NCBI GenBank assembly: GCA_047975005.1 | Contig: JBKECW010000093.1 | Location: forward strand, 7,191-71,190 | Length of the DNA stretch: 64,000 bases | Origin: JBKEAJ01 sp047975005 | GTDB taxonomy: Bacteria; Bacteroidota; Bacteroidia; Bacteroidales; Prolixibacteraceae | Reading direction: 5' to 3' | Part shown: piece after piece, positions 1-8,827 of the stretch | How the letters are laid out: the number at the start of each line of letters is the position of its first letter | Position numbering within the stretch: position 1 is the stretch's first letter | Translations under genes and position numbers: made by a program | The notes under the pieces: model-generated | Database searches by the model: none | Seen by the model: the letters and a program-made list of their open reading frames with translations, nothing else | Told to the model about the DNA's origin: nothing

Positions 1-911
1 ATGCTTATTGCCGCCATGATGGATGCTCGTATGTCAGATGCTTCGTAGTTCTTATTGTAGAAATCCCTGACAGTCTTTACAACTGCCTCTCTAAATGCCT
101 GTAGATGAGTGCCGCCCTGTGTGGTATGCTGCCCATTGACGAAAGAGTAATAATCTTCGCCGTAGTGGTTGCTGTGGGTGATGGCAATTTCTATATCCTC
201 GCCTTTCAGATGGATAATCGGATAAATTGGCTCTTCGTCAAGATTGTCTTCCAACAAATCAAGAAGCCCGTTTTTAGAAATATACTTCTCGCCGTTAAAC
301 TCCATAGTAAGTCCGGCATTGAGGAAGGTATAATTCTTCATCATATTCTCCACATAGTCAGACACGTAGCGATATGACTTGAATATACCGCCGTCGGGTT
401 CAAACTCAATAAAAGTGCCGTTAGTCTCACTTGTTGGCGATACAGGCTCGTCGCGAATGACCGCCCCGCTGTCGTACTCAACCTCTTTCACTTCGCCATT
501 CCTGAAAGATTTAATGAGAAACCTCGTTGACAAGGCATTTACCGCCTTGATACCCACACCATTAAGCCCTATCGACTTTTTAAACGCTTTGGAATCGTAC
601 TTCCCTCCGGTATTGATTTTCGACGATACGTCTACCACCTTGCCAAGCGGAATGCCTCGCCCATAATCACGCACAGAGATACGGTTTTCGTTGATGTCGA
701 CTTGTATCTTCTTACCATTGCCCATCATAAACTCATCGATAGAGTTGTCGAGCACTTCTTTAAGAAGAACATAGATACCGTCGTCGTTTGCCGAACCATC
801 GCCCAGCTTCCCGATGTACATACCGGGACGAAGCCGTATATGCTCTTTCCAATCTAAGGTCTTAATAGAGTCTTCCGTATAAGTGCTTTCCTGAATATTC
901 TGTTCTGCCAT
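1..911 (-). CDS. parE: DNA topoisomerase IV subunit B (ParE), N-terminal part, cut by window edge
   Basis: ATPase subunit of the type IIA topoisomerase that unlinks daughter chromosomes. About 303 codons are present, starting at the ATG at 909-911 (MAEQNIQEST); the gene runs off the left edge. The GHKL ATPase fold is readable: LRPGMYIG near residue 28, LKEVLDNSIDEF (Bergerat N-box), RDYGRGIP, and GGKYDSKAFKKSIGLNGVG as the ATP lid. The sequence around the lid is of the type seen in Bacteroidota ParE rather than GyrB. A TAnnTTTG promoter lies just upstream at 935-942. GyrB is the alternative, less likely; the missing C-terminal half would settle it. Confidence 0.88.
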   Translation of the reverse strand, partial: MAEQNIQESTYTEDSIKTLDWKEHIRLRPGMYIGKLGDGSANDDGIYVLLKEVLDNSIDEFMMGNGKKIQVDINENRISVRDYGRGIPLGKVVDVSSKINTGGKYDSKAFKKSIGLNGVGIKAVNALSTRFLIKSFRNGEVKEVEYDSGAVIRDEPVSPTSETNGTFIEFEPDGGIFKSYRYVSDYVENMMKNYTFLNAGLTMEFNGEKYISKNGLLDLLEDNLDEEPIYPIIHLKGEDIEIAITHSNHYGEDYYSFVNGQHTTQGGTHLQAFREAVVKTVRDFYNKNYEASDIRASIMAAIS

Positions 912-934
912 GAAGTTATTCTTTGTACTAGGCA

Positions 935-942
935 CAAAGATA
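935..942 (-). promoter_or_regulatory. -7 promoter element of parE
   Basis: Reads TATCTTTG on the minus strand, a match to the Bacteroidota consensus TAnnTTTG, about 24 bases before the parE ATG. Confidence 0.6.
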
Positions 943-1041
943 CAGAATTTTGCTATTCTGTAAGAGTTTTTTTATCAACAGACTTTAACCCACACCGTAA
1001 ACTAGTAGCACTAGTTGTCTATGCGCTATTATTAATAATAT

Positions 1042-3450
1042 CTACTTTGCATACTTCCACTTTCTCACATAAAAAAAGCATAATCCAAAGGATATTATAA
1101 TCAATGATGGAATAATAAGATTTATCAACTGCCACTTTATTTTTTGCTCCCGAACCTTGACTCTGTTCAATAGCCTTATTTGCAACGCTTTCCCTCGCAG
1201 CTCCATAACCCTCTCATTTCCTGCCATATACTGAACTATATTTAATCCAAAGTCCTTATTTGCAAATGTTTGCTGAGAGTATCGATCATAACCTAGCGGG
1301 AAAACTTGAGGTCTACCGTCATCTGTCACAGTGAGTTCATTTAACAGAAAATCTCCGTCTGATATGACAAGTACCTTTGCAGAGTCGCTCTTTTCCTTGA
1401 AGCTGTTGGCTCGCTTTCCATATTGACTAATTGGACGGTTCTTAAATGCCGACGTAAAAACCCCCTCTGCCAACACTGCTGTTGGGACGTACGACAGGTT
1501 AAACAACTCTCCGACAGAGGGCTGATATATGCTTGACAATGAAACCACAGCAGGAGTATTCACCATGCGAGCATTCGACGAAGAGGTCATAAGCACATGT
1601 CGACGCGCACCTATTGCTCCCCCGACAGTGTCAATACTACTGACAAATTCGCCTTTTACCTTACCAAGGTTTCGACTGATAGGACTATCAGCCGATGGCG
1701 ACAGAAGAGGAGAGTAGTGCCACGAGGCAGGCACAAAGTTAGGAGTATCTCCTTTGGCAGCAATATTTACAGGCAGCTTAAGACACTCGACATCTTGCAT
1801 CAGATTATAATTGACCCTAAATCCATATCTAAACAGCTGATCTTGTAAGTTTATATCGTTTGGAAATGCTATAGCACTATACCCCTGCGACAGCGAATCG
1901 AGGTCTATACGCACAGGATCCAACAGGAAGATAATATTTCCTCCGTTCATCAAGTACTGATCTATTATGAACTTGTCATGCTCTTCAAATGCTTCCTGTG
2001 GTCCGTTCACTATCAAGACATCAATATTTTTGCCGTAATTCCCCACCCTGTTTATATCGATGTACTCGACCTTGTAATTAATGTCAGCAAGCGCCTGCGC
2101 AAAATCAGCCGTTTCCATTTCGGCTGCCTCACCATAGCCTTCCAAGAAGGAAATATTGTATTTTTTGCCTGACTTCAAGGCACTTATCGCAGACGAAAAT
2201 TCATATTCCAGAGTTTCCATGGAATAATTCAAGTTTTCCTCGGCATTAGCACCTGGCACCTGCTTGAGAAGATTAACTCCAACTCTTTCATCTCCAATGG
2301 TAACTAGAGCACCCGGCACAATAGTTTGAGTCTCAAAACCATCATCTTTGTTAATGTTAAGGTTTACGGCTTTTATACCGTACGAATTCAAATCTTGCAA
2401 GGTTTTGTCAAAAGACTTCGTCGAATAGGGGTCAATGAAATTGACTACTATATTTCCATTTGCATAGGCTTTATAATCATTCAGCTTATCTTTTACAGCC
2501 CTTTGCAAAAATTTCATATTTACGGGCATCTCACCATCAAGAAACACATCAATATACACTTTATCGTCGACACCTCTAATCAACTCTTTTGAAATTTGAG
2601 ATATGGAGTAACGATTTTCAGACGTTAGATCCCATCTAAAGACAGGTGTATTGAAGAAAGTAATAACAAGAAGAAGAAAAATAGAATATACGGCGGCAAT
2701 ATTCCTCCACTTCTTGCGGAGCACTCTCCCGTTTTGCAAGTTACATGTCGCCAACAACAGAAACAATAGAGCGGTAGCGATAAAATAAAAAACATCTCGG
2801 CTATCCACCACTCCGCGACTAATAGACTGATAATGAGAATTGATACCTAGCAACATCACCCACTCCTTTATTGAGGAAGAGACGTCCATGTATCCGATAA
2901 AGTCTAAACCTATATATCCAACAAAACAAGCAACGACAGAAAGAGTAAAAGCAATTGCCTGATTATCCGTCAGCCCCGAGCAGAAGACCCCTATCCCTGC
3001 ATATATCGAAGCCAAAAGTATAAGTCCGATGTATGATCCCCATGTTGCTCCGACATCAACACCTCCGGTGTCAGACCCTAACATATAGACCGTTAGAAAG
3101 TATAACAAGGTAGGAAAGATACATAATGCGGCAAGTACCATGGCACTAAGGTATTTAGCAAGCACTATACTAAAATTGCTAATTGGTCGGGTTTGTTGCA
3201 GTTCTAGCGTTCTCTGTTTTTTCTCTTCTGCAAGGAGCTTCATTGTAATTGCGGGAATCAAAAATAAGAACAACCAAGGCGCAAGATCGAAATATCCATC
3301 AATTGAAGCATACCCACCATCGAACACATTATAAACACCCGAGAACACCCATAAGAACAAGGCGGATATTACGAGGAATACAATCACTACAAGATACCCG
3401 GTAAAGGATCCGAAAAACTGTGTAAGCTCTTTTTTAAGAATTGCAAACAT
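1042..3450 (-). CDS. gldFG: GldF-GldG fusion: ABC-2 permease joined to GldG-type auxiliary domain
   Basis: Residues 1 to about 240 form a six-helix ABC-2 permease (KELTQFFGSFTGYLVV start, LLAEEKKQRTLELQQTRPIS loop), the GldF part. From about residue 245 a membrane anchor leads into a long periplasmic domain (TSENRYSISQISKELI, YNVEYIDIN-like region, a DVLIVNGPQEAF strand, FLLDPV) typical of GldG/IFT52-like proteins, ending in a C-terminal membrane helix (LINLIIPSLIIISFGLCFFYV) and a basic tail. In Flavobacterium gldF and gldG are separate genes and act with the ATPase GldA in gliding. Here one reading frame of 802 codons covers both. No gldA is present nearby. In non-gliding Bacteroidales the role is uncertain; an envelope ABC exporter is likely. 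Confidence 0.82.
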   Translation of the reverse strand: MFAILKKELTQFFGSFTGYLVVIVFLVISALFLWVFSGVYNVFDGGYASIDGYFDLAPWLFLFLIPAITMKLLAEEKKQRTLELQQTRPISNFSIVLAKYLSAMVLAALCIFPTLLYFLTVYMLGSDTGGVDVGATWGSYIGLILLASIYAGIGVFCSGLTDNQAIAFTLSVVACFVGYIGLDFIGYMDVSSSIKEWVMLLGINSHYQSISRGVVDSRDVFYFIATALLFLLLATCNLQNGRVLRKKWRNIAAVYSIFLLLVITFFNTPVFRWDLTSENRYSISQISKELIRGVDDKVYIDVFLDGEMPVNMKFLQRAVKDKLNDYKAYANGNIVVNFIDPYSTKSFDKTLQDLNSYGIKAVNLNINKDDGFETQTIVPGALVTIGDERVGVNLLKQVPGANAEENLNYSMETLEYEFSSAISALKSGKKYNISFLEGYGEAAEMETADFAQALADINYKVEYIDINRVGNYGKNIDVLIVNGPQEAFEEHDKFIIDQYLMNGGNIIFLLDPVRIDLDSLSQGYSAIAFPNDINLQDQLFRYGFRVNYNLMQDVECLKLPVNIAAKGDTPNFVPASWHYSPLLSPSADSPISRNLGKVKGEFVSSIDTVGGAIGARRHVLMTSSSNARMVNTPAVVSLSSIYQPSVGELFNLSYVPTAVLAEGVFTSAFKNRPISQYGKRANSFKEKSDSAKVLVISDGDFLLNELTVTDDGRPQVFPLGYDRYSQQTFANKDFGLNIVQYMAGNERVMELRGKALQIRLLNRVKVREQKIKWQLINLIIPSLIIISFGLCFFYVRKWKYAK

Positions 3451-3482
3451 TTAAATTGCGTTGAAAGTTAAAAAATTCAATA

Positions 3483-3490
3483 CAAAGATA
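3483..3490 (-). promoter_or_regulatory. -7 promoter element of gldFG
   Basis: Minus-strand TATCTTTG, 33 bases before the ATG of the fusion gene. It fits TAnnTTTG exactly. Confidence 0.6.
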
Positions 3491-3631
3491 GCTATATCTT
3501 GTCGAATATCAGGAGTAACTCCAGCAATCTAGCACACAGCGCCATAGCTAGAAGTCAGACTTCCATGTTTCAGGCTTACATGCAAACTCCGAGACAACAC
3601 TCAGAGACTTTGCTATAAAAGATGGATGAGT

Positions 3632-4804
3632 CTACTGCTCTCCACCGAGGTCATCGCTATAAACAGCACCTATCAGATTGCGCATATTGTATGTTGACGA
3701 CATAGTTTGCCCATACGCTCCGGCTGACAATACCGCCAATAAATCACCTCGCTTGCATGCTGGCAAATATAAGTTTTCTGCAAAAACATCGGATGACTCG
3801 CAAATAGGCCCCACAACGTCATATTTATCAGAGTGGTCAGACTTTGCCGTCAGTGCCAATATTTTATGATATGCCTGATAGAGGCTAGGACGAGCAAGGT
3901 CGTTCATTCCTGCATCGACAATGAGAAATTTCTTGTCAATGCCGAGTTTCGTGTACAACACCTTTGTTATTATACTCCCACATTGCCCCACAATAGAACG
4001 CCCAAGCTCGAAGTGTAGCTGCTGTCCATTGCGTAAATGCAAGTTCTTGTTGAAGGTGCCAAAATATCCTGCAAAATTAGGTATCGGATTCTCAATAGGA
4101 TTGTGATAGTCTATACCAAACCCTCCGCCAACATTGATGTGCTCTAGATGGAAACCCTTGTCATCAAACCATTCGCGAATCCCATTAACTTTGAGGCTTA
4201 AATTTTTAAAAACGTCAATATCTGTAATTTGCGACCCCGCATGAAAGTGTATTCCTTTTAGCTCTATGTGTTCGAGCGATTTGAGTTTGCGCCCTACCTC
4301 ATCAAAGTCCTTATGGTTAATGCCAAATTTGTTATCTTTTAATCCGGTAGTGATATATTTGTGAGTCTTAGGGTCTATATCAGGATTTATTCTGATTGCA
4401 ATAGGGGCAACCTTCCCCATAGATTCTGCAATATTATTAATCACCTCTATCTCGGGAATAGACTCGCAATTAAAAGAAAAGATGTCATTAGAAAGAGCAA
4501 CACGTATTTCTTCATCAGTCTTCCCTACTCCGGCAAAGGCTATTTCTCGACCGTCAAGACCTTGCTTTACGCAATGAGCGACCTCGTTGCCGCTAACACA
4601 ATCAGCACCTATACCTTTAGCAAATATGCGATTAAGTATTTTCTCGTTATTATTTGCTTTTATGGCATAGTGAACGATATAATTATCATACTTATCTCGT
4701 TCTTTTGTCAGCTCAGACAAGGTTTGTTCCAACAAGTCTAAATCGTAGAAATAAAACGGTGTGTTAATGCCGCCAAATCTCTCAATATACTTAACATCAA
4801 TCAT
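3632..4804 (-). CDS. lysA: Diaminopimelate decarboxylase
   Basis: PLP enzyme that converts meso-diaminopimelate to lysine and CO2, the last step of lysine synthesis. Fold type III barrel: HYAIKANNN carries the PLP lysine (about K49), HFHAGSQI near 187-192, GGGFGID near 226-232 for phosphate binding, ELGRSIVGQCG, and GPICESSD with the active-site cysteine donated across the dimer. The length of 390 is usual. It starts one base after the stop of lysC, so the two form an operon. A closely related decarboxylase for other diamino acids is unlikely given the lysC partner. Confidence 0.93.
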   Translation of the reverse strand: MIDVKYIERFGGINTPFYFYDLDLLEQTLSELTKERDKYDNYIVHYAIKANNNEKILNRIFAKGIGADCVSGNEVAHCVKQGLDGREIAFAGVGKTDEEIRVALSNDIFSFNCESIPEIEVINNIAESMGKVAPIAIRINPDIDPKTHKYITTGLKDNKFGINHKDFDEVGRKLKSLEHIELKGIHFHAGSQITDIDVFKNLSLKVNGIREWFDDKGFHLEHINVGGGFGIDYHNPIENPIPNFAGYFGTFNKNLHLRNGQQLHFELGRSIVGQCGSIITKVLYTKLGIDKKFLIVDAGMNDLARPSLYQAYHKILALTAKSDHSDKYDVVGPICESSDVFAENLYLPACKRGDLLAVLSAGAYGQTMSSTYNMRNLIGAVYSDDLGGEQ

Positions 4805-4805
4805 A

Positions 4806-6122
4806 TTACGCCTTATTTAGCAAAGATTCTGACAACCTGCGAAGTGTATCGACTTTGTCTTTAGCCGGTATTAAGACAGAAATATTATGACTACTTCCGC
4901 CGAAGGAAATCATCCTGATATTAGTATCTTTAAGTACCGACAACACCTCTTGCGCCACACCCGTACTCTCTGTAATATTATTGCCCACTAGACACACAAT
5001 GCTGTAATCGTGTTCAACAACAACCTCGCCTAATGCCTCCAGTTCACTAACAATGCCATCAAGGTGCTTTGTATTGTCAATTGTCATAGAGACTGCTACC
5101 TCCGAAGTTGTTACCATGTCAATGGCAGTTTTGTAATTGTCGAACACTTCAAAGATGCGCTTCATAAATCCATATGCCATAAGCATTCGTGCAGAGCGAA
5201 CCTTCACGGCTGTTATTCCATCTTTTGCTGCGACAGCCTTTATGCCTGTACGTGTCGTATTGCTATTGATTACAGTACCTCCATCCTGCGGGTTCATAGT
5301 GTTCTTCAGCCTGACTGGGATATTTTTTTCTTTGGTAGGAAATACGGTTTGAGGATGGAGTATTTTTGCTCCAAAATATGCCAATTCCGCAGCCTCAACA
5401 AACGACAGCTCATCTATCTTCATTGTCCCCTCAACATATCTAGGGTCATTGTTATGAAAGCCATCTATATCTGTCCATATTTCTACCTCATCAGCCTCTA
5501 TGGCTCCTCCTATAAGTGTAGCTGTATAGTCACTACCACCACGTTGCAAGTTGTCTATGTCGCCCTTGTCGTTCCTGCATATAAATCCCTGTGTAATAAA
5601 GTAGTCGATATCATCAGAAATATATTGCTTTATATTTTCGGCTATAAATTTAGAATCTGCAAGTTTATCATTGTCAATTTTCATAAACTCCAATGCAGGA
5701 ATTAGTTTTACCCTGAATGCATTTTCCTCCATCAACAGGGTAAACATATTCGTAGACATCAATTCGCCTTGTGCTACTATTATATTTTCTGTACTTTCAG
5801 TGTAAGGCGAATTGATAACGCTGTCAATTGTATTAAATATGTCGTCTATAATATTCTTGGCTGTCTTTTTTTTGCATTCATCTGAATAAAGTTCGTCAAT
5901 TGTTGAGTAGTATTTACTTTTAAGACCTTCTGCTAGACTTTTGCCTTTCGCCGCATCGCCATTTTTTATGCACTCTCCTATCTCAACTAAGGAGTTTGTA
6001 GTGCCGGACATAGCTGACAACACAACAATCTTTCTATTAGAGTCAGTGATTAATATATTCATTACAGATTTCATCTGCACTGATGAACCCACCGATGTTC
6101 CGCCAAACTTTAATACTTTCAT
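4806..6122 (-). CDS. lysC: Aspartate kinase
   Basis: Phosphorylates aspartate at the start of the lysine/threonine/methionine pathway. The N-terminus MKVLKFGGTSVGS is the kinase signature. Later motifs are GGSDYTATLIGGAIEADEVEIWTD (split by a few residues in the usual way) and ELAYFGAKILHPQTV. Residues from about 300 form two ACT domains (ITAVKVRSARML, IVCLVGNNI), the usual place for allosteric lysine control. The length of 438 fits monofunctional aspartokinase. It is followed almost directly by lysA, and the pair is preceded by a promoter element at 6215-6222. No lysine riboswitch fits in the leader of about 85 bases. Confidence 0.93.
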   Translation of the reverse strand: MKVLKFGGTSVGSSVQMKSVMNILITDSNRKIVVLSAMSGTTNSLVEIGECIKNGDAAKGKSLAEGLKSKYYSTIDELYSDECKKKTAKNIIDDIFNTIDSVINSPYTESTENIIVAQGELMSTNMFTLLMEENAFRVKLIPALEFMKIDNDKLADSKFIAENIKQYISDDIDYFITQGFICRNDKGDIDNLQRGGSDYTATLIGGAIEADEVEIWTDIDGFHNNDPRYVEGTMKIDELSFVEAAELAYFGAKILHPQTVFPTKEKNIPVRLKNTMNPQDGGTVINSNTTRTGIKAVAAKDGITAVKVRSARMLMAYGFMKRIFEVFDNYKTAIDMVTTSEVAVSMTIDNTKHLDGIVSELEALGEVVVEHDYSIVCLVGNNITESTGVAQEVLSVLKDTNIRMISFGGSSHNISVLIPAKDKVDTLRRLSESLLNKA

Positions 6123-6214
6123 TTTTTTCTTGATATATTCAGATTTTTAGATATTAAATTTAAGCCCAACGACTTTATTAAACTGCGACAAGGCTATTTA
6201 AAAAAAACAAGTTA

Positions 6215-6222
6215 CAAAACTA
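6215..6222 (-). promoter_or_regulatory. -7 promoter element of lysC-lysA
   Basis: Minus-strand TAGTTTTG fits TAnnTTTG. It would give a leader of about 85 bases before lysC. Confidence 0.45.
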
Positions 6223-6275
6223 ATAAACATAAGGATTCCAGAATGCATAAATGCATAAAATCATTGTTAATTTAT

Positions 6276-6905
6276 TTATTCATTGTCAGCATCGTTCGAT
6301 ATTGTCGGAAACGAAATCCCATACCTCACTATAATGATACGCAAGACTATAACAAAAGTAATTGGGACAAACTGAGTAATGCCATAAGGAGCTCCGATAT
6401 AATACAAAATCATATACATAGCCCCTCCAACAATACTGACAGTCGCATAAATTTCTTTTCTGAATATTATTGGGATTTCATTAACAAATATATCTCTGAT
6501 AATACCGCCCATACACCCTGTAACCGTCCCTAGAATAATGCAACTTATGACAGAGAATTCGCTCTGAATACCCACCTCAACTCCAACAACTGTAAACATA
6601 GCCAAACCTATAGTATCAAAAACCATTAAGGGTTTTAGCAGCCGATTAAGCTTCTTTCGATAGATAATTGCAAATATACTTCCGGCTAGTATAGCATAAG
6701 TATACATTGTATCCTCCAGCCAAAAGACTGCTTTGTTTGCGAGTATGTCTCGTGTTGTTCCTCCGCCTACAGCCGTAACAAAACCTATTATCAAAATACC
6801 AAAGGCATCAAAGCGTTTTGACATTGCTGTCAGTGCTCCTGATATTGACATTGCAAATGTACCGACCACAAATATAACAGTATAAGCTATCTCTATAGAA
6901 TCCAT
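6276..6905 (-). CDS. TRIC-type (UPF0126) cation channel family membrane protein
   Basis: Small membrane protein of about 209 residues with seven predicted helices. The two internal repeats are easy to see: GFVTAVGGGTTRDIL in the first and GTVTGCMGGIIRDIF in the second, the glycine-rich kinks of bacterial trimeric intracellular cation channels. Prokaryotic members form homotrimeric potassium-selective pores. I start it at the inner ATG (MDSIEIAYTV) and not at the ATG 57 bases upstream, because a TAnnTTTG element at 6924-6931 puts the transcript start between them. Substrate in this organism is unknown. Confidence 0.85.
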   Translation of the reverse strand: MDSIEIAYTVIFVVGTFAMSISGALTAMSKRFDAFGILIIGFVTAVGGGTTRDILANKAVFWLEDTMYTYAILAGSIFAIIYRKKLNRLLKPLMVFDTIGLAMFTVVGVEVGIQSEFSVISCIILGTVTGCMGGIIRDIFVNEIPIIFRKEIYATVSIVGGAMYMILYYIGAPYGITQFVPITFVIVLRIIIVRYGISFPTISNDADNE

Positions 6906-6923
6906 TATTTTTTTTTGACGGCA

Positions 6924-6931
6924 CAAATGTA
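6924..6931 (-). promoter_or_regulatory. -7 promoter element of the TRIC channel gene
   Basis: Minus-strand TACATTTG, 19 bases before the chosen ATG. Its position rules out the upstream ATG as the start. Confidence 0.6.
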
Positions 6932-7030
6932 ATGAAAAATACGTGTCGCACACCGTATTCAATGTGCTTTATACTGATTCTCGACTCTCGGAGACGTCTA
7001 TCTTGTTCAAATAGTGAGCGTATATGTGTT

Positions 7031-8587
7031 TTATTTTGGCTCGAAGGTTATTATCGGGATTATCATCTCCTCCATCGACACGCCTCCATGCTGAAAGGTG
7101 TCTTTATAATAATTGGCATAGTAATTATAATTATTTGGATATGCCAGAAAATCGCTATTCTCGGCAAAGATATATGAGGAACTAACGTTTCGTGCAGGCA
7201 AAAATGCCTCTTTAGGACGATGTACATCAAATACTTTCTTGGCGTTGTAGGCAAGATTTTTTCCTAATTTATATCTCAGGTTGGTGTTGGTTTCTCTATC
7301 GCCAACGACCTTAATAGGGTTATCAACCCTGATAGAACCATGATCGGTAGTTAAGACCACCTTCACTTTCTCACCGGCAAGGCGTTTCAGCAAGTCTAGC
7401 AAAGTGGAATTTCTAAACCAACTATTAGTCAGAGACCTGTATGCTTTCTCGTCATTAGCAAGCTCCTTTATCATCTCCATTTCAGTGCGCGCATGCGACA
7501 TAATGTCTACAAAATTGACTACCAATACGGACAAATCATTGGAAAGAATACTTTTCATATTGCCAAGTATTCTACCTCCAGCTTTGATATTTGTTATTTT
7601 GTCAAAAAACAGTGTTTCCGTACGGCGGAACCTCTCTAACTGCTTACGCAACAAGGCTTCTTCGTGTTGATTTTTATGTCCGTCATTATCATCATCCTCC
7701 CACATCTCGGGATATATACGCTCTATCTCCGAAGGCATCAATCCTGCAAAGATAGCATTGCGGGCATACATGGTCGCAGTGGGCAGAATACTTGTGTAAA
7801 GTCCTTCGTCTATAGTACGGTAATAAGGACTGAGAGCCGAACTAATTGTACGATATTGATCGTAGCGCAAATTATCGATTACCAACATAAACACCTTGTC
7901 GCCATTGTCCAACAAAGGGAATACCTTTTTCTTTAACAAGTCATGCGACATGAGAGGACGCTCTGAATCCTCATCTTTAAACCACGACAAGTAATTACGT
8001 CTAATAAAACGGCTATATGCATGATTAGCACTCTCCTTTTGCATCTTTAACACTTCGTCCATTGTCGACTCCTGCGTACTACTCAGTTCAATCTCCCAAT
8101 GTACGAGTTTTCGATAAAGATTCTTCCAATCTTCCATACTCATATTGTCGGAAATTTCCATACCTATTTTTGTAAACTCCGACTGATAGGCAGAAGTTGT
8201 TGCTTGCGTAACTAGTTTATCTTGGTCAATATTCTTCTTAATTGTAAGAAGTATTTGTTTCGGGTTTACAGGTTTTATGAGATAATCGGCAATTTTCGAG
8301 CCTATTGCCTCCTCCATTATCGTCTCCTCCTCGCTTTTGGTTATCATCACAACAGGTATATCCGGTTTTATCTTCTTTATCTCTCCAAGTGTTTCGATAC
8401 CTGTCATTCCCGGCATATTTTCGTCTAGAAAGATAATATCAAAATACTCGTCTTTTACTATATCCAGTGCGTCGTGTCCGTTCATTGCCGTCGCAACCTC
8501 GAAGTCTTTCTGTGTCAGAAATAAGATGTGAGCTTTCAATAAATCTATCTCATCATCTACCCATAAGATTTTTGTTTTATTCGCCAT
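7031..8587 (-). CDS. porX: PorX: response regulator with PglZ phosphatase-like domain
   Basis: Two-component regulator needed for type IX secretion in Porphyromonas gingivalis, where it works with the kinase PorY. Residues 1-120 are a receiver: DDE at 11-13, phosphoacceptor D55 (IIFLDENMPG), K105 (LIKPVNP). A helical linker follows to about 200, then a PglZ domain of the alkaline phosphatase superfamily with VFMLVIDNLRYDQY, PTATMYARNAIF (threonine nucleophile region), VNFVDIMSHART, LTTDHGSIRV and QHGGVSMEEMIIP. The length of 518 is typical. All expected metal-site motifs appear intact. It is followed divergently by a cassette whose first protein carries a type IX-like C-terminus. No porY is in the window. 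Confidence 0.92.
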   Translation of the reverse strand: MANKTKILWVDDEIDLLKAHILFLTQKDFEVATAMNGHDALDIVKDEYFDIIFLDENMPGMTGIETLGEIKKIKPDIPVVMITKSEEETIMEEAIGSKIADYLIKPVNPKQILLTIKKNIDQDKLVTQATTSAYQSEFTKIGMEISDNMSMEDWKNLYRKLVHWEIELSSTQESTMDEVLKMQKESANHAYSRFIRRNYLSWFKDEDSERPLMSHDLLKKKVFPLLDNGDKVFMLVIDNLRYDQYRTISSALSPYYRTIDEGLYTSILPTATMYARNAIFAGLMPSEIERIYPEMWEDDDNDGHKNQHEEALLRKQLERFRRTETLFFDKITNIKAGGRILGNMKSILSNDLSVLVVNFVDIMSHARTEMEMIKELANDEKAYRSLTNSWFRNSTLLDLLKRLAGEKVKVVLTTDHGSIRVDNPIKVVGDRETNTNLRYKLGKNLAYNAKKVFDVHRPKEAFLPARNVSSSYIFAENSDFLAYPNNYNYYANYYKDTFQHGGVSMEEMIIPIITFEPK

Positions 8588-8727
8588 TTTGATTTTTTTA
8601 GTTTTATCTATATCAATACAACTGTTTTTTTATTATTTAAGTATAATCACTCTGTTTTTTTGTTTCTCATTACTCTAAATCCACATAATTATGACCATTT
8701 TATGAGTGTTTTGTTTAAAATCTTGAG

Positions 8728-8735
8728 TACTTTTG
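8728..8735 (+). promoter_or_regulatory. -7 promoter element of the PNGase-like cassette
   Basis: TACTTTTG matches TAnnTTTG in the porX-cassette divergent region, about 90 bases before the chosen start. Confidence 0.45.
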
Positions 8736-8827
8736 CAAGAAATAATAGAATATCAAAGCATTAAATTGTGTTCAGAGAGCATCCTTTTTAATTGTATCTG
8801 ATGAATTATAAATCGAAATACAAACCA

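Noticed and set aside
5064..5705. Long plus-strand open frame of 213 codons inside lysC
   Set aside because: It is antisense to a clear aspartate kinase gene, is cysteine- and tyrosine-rich as shadow frames are, and has no family motif.
6123..6275. Lysine riboswitch before lysC
   Set aside because: The leader is only about 85 bases by the promoter at 6215-6222, too short for the lysine aptamer, and no matching stems were seen.
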